From: a bacterium
GTDB taxonomy: Bacteria; Chloroflexota; Dormibacteria; Aeolococcales; Bog-877
NCBI GenBank assembly: GCA_021791415.1
Contig: JAJYWQ010000050.1
Location: forward strand, 1 to 64,000
Direction: 5' to 3'
DNA length: 64,000 bases
Shown piece after piece: positions 57,757 through 64,000 of the stretch; position 1 is the stretch's first letter, and the number at the start of each line of letters is the position of its first letter. A model generated the notes under the pieces. The model was not told where the DNA came from. It made no database searches and was given only the letters and a program-made list of their open reading frames with translations. The position numbers were made by a program, and so were the translations under genes.

Positions 57757-58539
57757 ATGTCCCGCCCCCGGATCATCACCGTGTGCAACCAGAAGGGTGG
57801 GGTTGGCAAGACCACCACCGCCATCAACCTGGGGGCGGCCCTCGCGGAGAGGGGGATGCGGGTCATGCTGGTCGACAGCGACCCCCAGGCCAACGCCACC
57901 TCGGGATTGGGAGTCAGCCCGAGTTCGCTCTCGGCGTCCGTGTACGACGTGGTGGTGATGGGCCGCCCGCTCAGGGAGGTGGCCGTTCCGCTGAAGCATG
58001 TTCCCGGGATGACCTTGGTGCCGGCCTCTGTGGAGCTGGCCGGGGCGGAGCTGGAGCTGGCCGACCTGCCGCTGCGCGAGTCCCGTCTCCGCCTCGCCCT
58101 GGACGGGCTGGACGAGTTCGACTACGTGCTGGTGGACACCCCTCCGTCGCTCGGGCTGCTCACGGTGAACTGCCTGGTCGCCGCCGATCGGATGCTCATC
58201 CCCCTGCAGTGCGAGTACTTCGCCCTGGAGGGCCTGACCCTCCTGACGCGCACCCAGGCCATGGTGCGGCAGTCGCTGAATCCCGCCCTCTCCCTGGCGG
58301 GAATAGTCCTCACCCTCTTCGACCCCCGCACGGTGCTCAGCGCCCAGGTGGTGGCCGAGGTGCGCCGTCAGTTCGGCGACCAGACGTTCGCCACCGTGAT
58401 CCCCAGATCGGTCAGGCTCTCCGAGGCCCCCAGCCATGGGCTGCCGATCACCCAGTACGAGCCATCAGGGCGGGGAGCCACCGCCTACCGCGCCCTGGCG
58501 GAGGAGCTGGTGATGCGCAGCAGCCGGGTGGCAGCGTGA
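57757..58539 (+). CDS. parA: Chromosome partitioning ATPase ParA/Soj
   Basis: MSRPRIITVCNQKGGVGKTTTAINLGAALAERGMRVMLVDSDPQANATSGLG deviant Walker A. Confidence 0.97.
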   Translation: MSRPRIITVCNQKGGVGKTTTAINLGAALAERGMRVMLVDSDPQANATSGLGVSPSSLSASVYDVVVMGRPLREVAVPLKHVPGMTLVPASVELAGAELELADLPLRESRLRLALDGLDEFDYVLVDTPPSLGLLTVNCLVAADRMLIPLQCEYFALEGLTLLTRTQAMVRQSLNPALSLAGIVLTLFDPRTVLSAQVVAEVRRQFGDQTFATVIPRSVRLSEAPSHGLPITQYEPSGRGATAYRALAEELVMRSSRVAA

Positions 58540-59411
58540 GCAAGCGCCGGGGGCTGGGCCGGGGGCTGGAGCAGCTGATCCCCACCGGCTCTCCGGGCCT
58601 GGGTGGCGGCGCTGCTTCGTCCCCCGCCAGGGAGATACCCATCTCCGAGATTGCTCCCAACCCGCTGCAGCCGCGCAGCACCTTCGACCCGGCGACCCTG
58701 GAGGCGCTGGCGCAGTCCATCCGAGAGTACGGCGTTCTCCAGCCGCTGGTGGTGGAGGCGGCCGATGGTGCCTACCGGCTGGTGGCCGGGGAGCGGCGCC
58801 TGCGGGCCTCGCAGCTCGCCGGGCTGCAGACGGTGCCGGTGGTCGTGCGGCCGGTCGGCCCCGAGCGCTCCCGGCTGGAGATGGCGCTGGTCGAGAACCT
58901 GCAGCGAAGCGACATCTCCGCCCTGGACGAGGCCCGGGCCTTCACACGCCTCTGCGACGAGTTCGGCCTCACCCAGGAAGACGTGGCTCAGCGGCTGGGA
59001 CGGAGCCGGTCCGGGGTGGCCAACACGATGCGCCTGCTCCAGGCCACCCCCGAGGTGCAGCGCGCACTGGAGCGCGAGCAGATCTCCCCCGCCCACGCGC
59101 GCGCTCTCCTGGCCGTGACCGACCCGGCTCTGCAGGCCAAGACCCTTCTCCACGTGATCGCCCGCCGGCTCTCGGTCCGGGAGACGGAGAGGCTCGTGGG
59201 ACGGCTCGGCCAGCGTCGCGAGCCGCCCCAGACGTCCGGGAGGGCGGCGCCGGGGACCGAACTCCGAGCCCTAGAGACAGCCATCGCCAGGCGGTTGGGC
59301 ACCCGGGTGCGCCTCACCCAGGGAGCTCGTGGCCGTGGCCGGATCCTGATCGAGTACTTCTCCGCCGAGGAACTCTCCGGCATATGCGAGGCCCTCGGAG
59401 TCGAGCTCTAG
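58536..59411 (+). CDS. parB: Chromosome partitioning protein ParB/Spo0J
   Basis: SKRRGLGRGLEQLIP; SEIAPNPLQPRSTFDPATLEALAQSIREYGVLQPLVV; GERRLRASQLAGL; HTH LTQEDVAQRLGRSRSGVANTMRLL. Confidence 0.97.
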   Translation: MSKRRGLGRGLEQLIPTGSPGLGGGAASSPAREIPISEIAPNPLQPRSTFDPATLEALAQSIREYGVLQPLVVEAADGAYRLVAGERRLRASQLAGLQTVPVVVRPVGPERSRLEMALVENLQRSDISALDEARAFTRLCDEFGLTQEDVAQRLGRSRSGVANTMRLLQATPEVQRALEREQISPAHARALLAVTDPALQAKTLLHVIARRLSVRETERLVGRLGQRREPPQTSGRAAPGTELRALETAIARRLGTRVRLTQGARGRGRILIEYFSAEELSGICEALGVEL

Positions 59412-59631
59412 AACCGCTCAGCGAACATCTGTTTGGCCACTTCCCCGCCACTCCCTCCCCCTCTAGGAACCGCCAGCCCTTGAGGTCCCTCCGCCCCACC
59501 TGATATCGGGGCTCTGCCGGGCCTCGAGCGGGTCGGCCCCACCAGCCCGGTGCGAGGCGCCGATCCGGAGGTCGCTCCTCCCAGCCTGAGATCAAAGCGG
59601 CCCATCCGGGGGCGGTTCGTATACTGCCGGG

Positions 59632-60396
59632 GTGCTTCAGGGACCCGGCAACACGCCCACGCCGGTGCCCGCCCAGGGCCCCTCCCGGGGCCGGGGATCC
59701 CTCCTCCGGGACCTCATCGAGGTGGTCGCGCTGGCGGCGGTGATCTACCTGCTCATCGCCTTCGCCGTCCGTCCGGTCCATGTCGAGGGGACCAGCATGT
59801 ACCCCGGGCTGCACAACAACGACCTCCTCCTCACCGAGGAGATATCGCTCTACTTCAGCGGCCCAAGCCGGGGCCAGGTGGTGATCATCAACCCCCCCAT
59901 CCCGTCCTCCAACGACTTCATCAAACGGGTCATCGGTCTGCCCGGGCAGTGGATCCGCATCGCCCCCGACAGCCAGGGGGTGGGGCATGTCTACATCTCC
60001 AACTCCCGCCCCACCTCGGCGGGAGGCGGTACGCAGCTGGTGGAGCCCTACATCAACGGCGTCTGGACCCAGGAGGTGCTCTGCTGCACCAACCAGGGCA
60101 CCGCGTCGCCCCTGCTGCCCCCGACCGGGAGGTGGGCCCACATCCCGGCGCACGACTATTTCGTGATGGGCGACAACCGCAACGTGTCAGAGGACTCCCG
60201 CACCTTCGGCTGGGAGCCGCGGTCCGGCATCCAGGGGATCGCCGTCCTGCGCTTCTGGCCGCTCACCCGGCTGGGCCCGGTCCCGGCTCAGGAGCCCTCC
60301 CTGGCCGCCCTCCTGAGCCTCGGGGCGGTGGTCCCCGTGGGGGCTCGTAGAGGCCTCAGGGATAGATCCAGGAGCCGCCCGCGCGCTCCCAGCTGA
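59632..60396 (+). CDS. lepB: Signal peptidase I
   Basis: [23 protein letters not shown] (Ser), [13 protein letters not shown] (Lys), [21 protein letters not shown]. Confidence 0.95.
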   Translation: MLQGPGNTPTPVPAQGPSRGRGSLLRDLIEVVALAAVIYLLIAFAVRPVHVEGTSMYPGLHNNDLLLTEEISLYFSGPSRGQVVIINPPIPSSNDFIKRVIGLPGQWIRIAPDSQGVGHVYISNSRPTSAGGGTQLVEPYINGVWTQEVLCCTNQGTASPLLPPTGRWAHIPAHDYFVMGDNRNVSEDSRTFGWEPRSGIQGIAVLRFWPLTRLGPVPAQEPSLAALLSLGAVVPVGARRGLRDRSRSRPRAPS

Positions 60397-60805
60397 CGAG
60401 CTCAGAGGGCTGGAAGAAGAGGGACACCTCCACCTCGGCGCGAGCCGGGCTGTCCGACCCGTGGACCACGTTCTGCCCGATGTCCACGCCGAGGTCTCCA
60501 CGGATCGTTCCCGGGGGCGCGGTCGCCGGGTTGGTCGGCCCCATCATGGAGCGCACCAGGCTGACCACGTTGGGTCCCTCCCAGACCATGGCCACCACCG
60601 GCGACGAGGAGATGAAGTCGATCACCGCCCCGAAGAAGGGACGCTCCCGATGCTCGGCGTAGTGGCGCTCCGCCAGCTCCCGCTCCACCGCCATCAGCTT
60701 CAGCCCGACCAGGTGCAGCCCGCGGCGCTCCAGCCTTCCGATGACCTCGCCCACCAGCCCGCGCTGCACCCCGTCTGGCTTGATCAGCACCAGCGTCCGT
60801 TCCAA
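60356..60805 (-). CDS. ndk: Nucleoside diphosphate kinase
   Basis: [71 protein letters not shown]. Confidence 0.97.
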   Translation of the reverse strand: MERTLVLIKPDGVQRGLVGEVIGRLERRGLHLVGLKLMAVERELAERHYAEHRERPFFGAVIDFISSSPVVAMVWEGPNVVSLVRSMMGPTNPATAPPGTIRGDLGVDIGQNVVHGSDSPARAEVEVSLFFQPSELVSWERAGGSWIYP

Positions 60806-60828
60806 TTCAGCTCCTCCTCAACTCACGG

Positions 60829-62136
60829 TCATTCCCGCACCGCCGCCTCGAGGCCCTCGCGATCCCGGATCGGGCCCACCGCCGCCAGGCGCCAGCTGGA
60901 GCGCCCGGGCAGCAGCTCTCGCGCCAGCCCCACCACCGCATCCTCCTCGACGTCCCGGACCCGCTGTACCACCTCCTCGGGGCTGAGGAGGCCGCCGGTG
61001 AGCAGGGCCTCGTGCCCCAGGAACTCGCTGAGGCCGCCCGAGCTCTCGGTCTGGAGGGCCAGCCGCCCCTCCATCTGAGCCTTGGCCCGTTCCAGCTCGC
61101 GGGGCTCCAGCCCCCGATCCGCCAGCCGACGCAGCTCCGCCAGAGCCGCCCGAGCCCCGGTCGCCGCCTGATCGGGCCTGGTGGCCAGGTAGATCGCAAA
61201 GGCCCCCGAGTCCCGATGGCGGGCGGTGAAGGAGTGGACGTCATAGGCCAGCCCCTGGTTCTCCCTCAGCTCGAGGAAGAGCCGGCTGCTCATACCCTCC
61301 CCCAAAAGGGTGTTGAGCAGGTCCAGCGCCCAGCGGTCGGGGGCAGCGTAGGGTGAGCAGCGCGTGCCCAGGAGGAGGTGCACCTGCTCGCCGCGGCGTG
61401 AGATGAGGCGGGCCTCGAAGGGGGTGGCCAGGGGCAGCGGAACCCCGCCATCGCGACCTGGGTCCGGAGGCGCCTCCGCGGGCCGGGGAAGCCGGGACTC
61501 CAAGCGCTTGAGCACCTCCCGACGCGCCCGCGCCGGGGAGAAGGCCCCGGCGATCATGACCACCAGCCTTCCCGGCCGATAGTTGGCCGCCCGGTAGGCT
61601 CCCAGCTCCGGGGCCGCGATCCGCCGCAGGGACCGGCGGTCGCCGGCGGGGTCGCGGGCCAGGGGGTGTCCCTCCCACATCCCCTCGTCGAAAGCCATCT
61701 GCACGAGGTCGGCCGGCTGGTCCAGGTACATCTTCAGCTCCTCGAAGACCACCTCGCGCTCCCTCTCCACCTCCGCTGGATCGATCCGCGGCGCCAGCGC
61801 CAGCTCGGCGAGCACGTCCAGGGCGGTGGAGAGGTGGCGGCCGGCCACCCTGGCCCAGAAGACGGTCATCTCCTTCTCCGTGCTGGCGTTCATCACCCCC
61901 CCCAGCCCCTCTATGGCCGAGGAGACCGCCCGGCTGTCCCGATAGCGCTCGGTCCCCTTGAAAACGATGTGCTCCAGGAAGTGGGAGATGCCGGCCAGCC
62001 GGGGGGGCTCGAAGCGGGACCCGACCCCTAACAGCAGGGAGACCGAGACCGAGCTTCGGCCCGAAAGCGGGGCCATGATCAATCGCGCGCCGCTGGGCAG
62101 CGTCTCCTCCTCGAACCTCAGGGTCCGCGCCGCCAA
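60829..62136 (-). CDS. M16 family (insulinase/MPP-like) zinc protease
   Basis: GISHFLEHIVFKGTERYRDSRAVSSAIEGLGGVMNASTEKEMTVFWARV: HFLEH zinc motif. Confidence 0.95.
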   Translation of the reverse strand: MAARTLRFEEETLPSGARLIMAPLSGRSSVSVSLLLGVGSRFEPPRLAGISHFLEHIVFKGTERYRDSRAVSSAIEGLGGVMNASTEKEMTVFWARVAGRHLSTALDVLAELALAPRIDPAEVEREREVVFEELKMYLDQPADLVQMAFDEGMWEGHPLARDPAGDRRSLRRIAAPELGAYRAANYRPGRLVVMIAGAFSPARARREVLKRLESRLPRPAEAPPDPGRDGGVPLPLATPFEARLISRRGEQVHLLLGTRCSPYAAPDRWALDLLNTLLGEGMSSRLFLELRENQGLAYDVHSFTARHRDSGAFAIYLATRPDQAATGARAALAELRRLADRGLEPRELERAKAQMEGRLALQTESSGGLSEFLGHEALLTGGLLSPEEVVQRVRDVEEDAVVGLARELLPGRSSWRLAAVGPIRDREGLEAAVRE

Positions 62137-62137
62137 C

Positions 62138-62767
62138 TCAGCTGGACCTCAGCCGCCGCTCGGCGAGCTGCGCCAACTGGACCGCGTACTGGACGTCCAT
62201 GGTTGCGGCGTTGCCGGCCGCCAGGATCACACCCACGGCGTTGTCCTGACGCCAGAGGACCACGAAGGAGTCGTAGGCCACACCGTCTAGCTGCTTCTGG
62301 ATCACGTATCCCAGCACCGCCTGGCCCACCTGGCCTGTGGAGATCGGGGTCCCGCCGGCCCGGACCAGCTCTGCGCCCAGGAGGGCGAGGCCCTGGGCGG
62401 CGCCGGAGCCGGTCCTAAAGAGGGATGCGGAGCTCTCGATGACCACCGGCCCCACGGCCTGGACGGGGCTGACGGCGCGGGAGAAGTCCCGCTCATACCC
62501 GCCGAGGCGCCCGGCCCGGCGGAGGGCGGCCAGGGTGGCGACGTCTCCGGCCGCCAGGCGGGAGTTGCTGTAAAAGCCGGCCGACGGCGAGTTCGCCTCC
62601 ACCTCGAAACCGGGGAAGGGGATCTCCTGCACCGTGAGGGGAAGGTCCTCCACCGGGCCGCGGATCATCGCCGGAGCAGAAGCGCAGCCCGCCACCGGTC
62701 CCGCGGCCAGGCAGCCCAAAAGGGCGAGCGCGACCGCCCGGAGGGGGAGCTGGACCCTCAGCTCCAC
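62138..62767 (-). CDS. Putative lipoprotein, hypothetical
   Basis: Signal sequence with lipobox LAAGPVAGC; 209-aa intact ORF between jag and M16 protease. Confidence 0.65.
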   Translation of the reverse strand: MELRVQLPLRAVALALLGCLAAGPVAGCASAPAMIRGPVEDLPLTVQEIPFPGFEVEANSPSAGFYSNSRLAAGDVATLAALRRAGRLGGYERDFSRAVSPVQAVGPVVIESSASLFRTGSGAAQGLALLGAELVRAGGTPISTGQVGQAVLGYVIQKQLDGVAYDSFVVLWRQDNAVGVILAAGNAATMDVQYAVQLAQLAERRLRSS

Positions 62768-63444
62768 CCGCCCCCGGTGGGCTCCCCCCCCTCGCCGGGC
62801 ACGGGCCTGATCACCACGTGGCGCTCGCCGTCCACCCCTTCGCTCTCCGTCTCCACCCCGGGCAGGCCCGCCAGCGCCAGGTGCACCGCCCGCCGCTCGT
62901 ACGGCGGCATGGGGCTGAGGCGCTGCGCCCGCCCGGTGCGCACCACGGTCTCGGCGACCCGCTCCGCCATCCGGCTCACCACCTGCTCCCGCCTCTCGCG
63001 GTAGTGGGCGATGTCCACGATCACCCGCGACCGTCCCGGCTCAGCGCCGAGCATCAGGTTGAGCACCGTCTGCAGCGCGCGCAGCGACTCGCCCCTCCAG
63101 CCGATGAGCACCCCCAGGTCGTCCCCCTCCACCTCCAGCACGGTGGGTGGCGGCTCGCCGTCCTGGCCGCCGGCCCGCGCCAGCCGAGCCTCGACCCGGG
63201 CCTCGATCCCCATGAGCTGGAGAAGTCGCTGGAGCTGCTCCCGGGCGCCGCGCGCCTCCTGGGGCAGGGGGGTCACCCTCACCCGGGCCATGGCCCCGGT
63301 GAGCCGCTCCCCGGCGATCACCGGGGCACCGGCGCTGACCACCTCGACCGCCGCCTCGTCCTCCCGGAGGCCGGCCTCGGCCAGTGCGCGGCTGAGCGCC
63401 TCCTCCACCGTGGCGCCGCTGGCCTCGTAGGCGGGCTGGTTCAT
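62758..63444 (-). CDS. jag: Jag (SpoIIIJ-associated/KhpB-type) RNA-binding protein
   Basis: ASGATVEEALSRALAEAGL Jag-N; KH-like VLEVEGDDLGVLIGWRGESLRALQTVLNLML; R3H RMAERVAETVVRTGRAQRLSPMPPYERRAVHLAL. Confidence 0.93.
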   Translation of the reverse strand: MNQPAYEASGATVEEALSRALAEAGLREDEAAVEVVSAGAPVIAGERLTGAMARVRVTPLPQEARGAREQLQRLLQLMGIEARVEARLARAGGQDGEPPPTVLEVEGDDLGVLIGWRGESLRALQTVLNLMLGAEPGRSRVIVDIAHYRERREQVVSRMAERVAETVVRTGRAQRLSPMPPYERRAVHLALAGLPGVETESEGVDGERHVVIRPVPGEGGEPTGGGWS

Positions 63445-64000
63445 CGGCGCCCCACCCGGCGGGCCGGCCGCCCCGACCTGGTGGCGCCAGCGGAGGGTCG
63501 GCGCACCGAGGCTCCCCCGGAAGGCTGCTCGGGCTTCCGGGGGCGGCCGGCAACGGAGCCTCCACGCGCATCCGCGTCCCCGGGCCCGGGCCCGCCGCCC
63601 CGAGGCAGTTCGCCGAATTCGGCCGCCAGCCTGGCGCGGGGTGAGTTCGCCGGGTACCACCCGGCGCCCGGGACCCAGGAGGGCACCTTGAGCCCGCCCC
63701 ATCCCATCATGGTGAACACCTGCAGAACCATCACCAGGCTCTGGGTGATCCAGTAGAGGCCGATGCCCTGGTAGAAGTTGAGGGCGAAGAAGGCGATCAT
63801 CACCGGCATGAGGTAGGTGGTCTGGGACATCACCCGGTACATCTGTCGCTCGGACTCGCTCATGTCCGGGCGCGCCGGCTGCATCATCATCTTGGACTGC
63901 ATGTAGGTGAGGATCCCGGCCAGCAGCGGGACCACCAGCAGCAAGGGGTCGCCCACGATCCCACCCTTCACCTTGAGAGCGACGTCGTTGAGGTTGGAGA
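63441..64000 (-). CDS. yidC: Membrane protein insertase YidC (5' truncated by window edge)
   Basis: LLLVVPLLAGILTYMQSKMMMQPARPDMSESERQMYRVMSQTTYLMPVMIAFFALNFYQGIGLYWITQSLVMVLQ; frame continues past 64000. Confidence 0.93.
   Translation of the reverse strand, partial: SNLNDVALKVKGGIVGDPLLLVVPLLAGILTYMQSKMMMQPARPDMSESERQMYRVMSQTTYLMPVMIAFFALNFYQGIGLYWITQSLVMVLQVFTMMGWGGLKVPSWVPGAGWYPANSPRARLAAEFGELPRGGGPGPGDADARGGSVAGRPRKPEQPSGGASVRRPSAGATRSGRPARRVGRR

Noticed and set aside
55885-58437. 850-aa minus-strand ORF spanning NfeD/SPFH/S51/parA
   Set aside because: Antisense to four well-supported genes; no recognisable motifs.

Overview
High-GC bacterial chromosomal window of about 64 kb. It looks like a leading-arm segment close to oriC: a 5'-truncated yidC and jag sit at the right edge, and a ParABS locus with one exact consensus parS site lies about 6 kb inside that edge. 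I annotate 66 protein-coding genes, most in tight operons with ATGA/GTGA overlaps. Main blocks are: (i) a GH5 glycosidase and a GntR-controlled ABC exporter; (ii) an ECF41-type sigma factor divergent from an NAD-epimerase gene that carries an ECF41-like promoter; (iii) a molybdenum hydroxylase (CoxSLM-type) cluster with MoxR/VWA/XdhC/MobA/MoeA-like accessory genes; (iv) a proS-dinB-moaC-PucR gene string; (v) gyrB-plsX-gyrA; (vi) an SF1 helicase; (vii) an ECF sigma factor with a repeat-tailed membrane protein; (viii) a glycine-cleavage operon led by a sigma-70-like protein that appears to lack region 4 and followed by pyrE and pcm; (ix) NfeD-SPFH-S51-parS-parA-parB. No tRNA, rRNA, CRISPR array or intact mobile element was recognised. 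The observations I rate highest are the ECF41 circuit, the region-4-less sigma-like protein, parS placed inside the predicted parA promoter, and a recurrent -10 element 6-8 nt upstream of start codons that suggests leaderless transcripts. All calls come from reading the sequence and ORF track by eye; no searches were run. The phylum is not established (a Chloroflexota/Dormibacterota-like lineage is only a guess).
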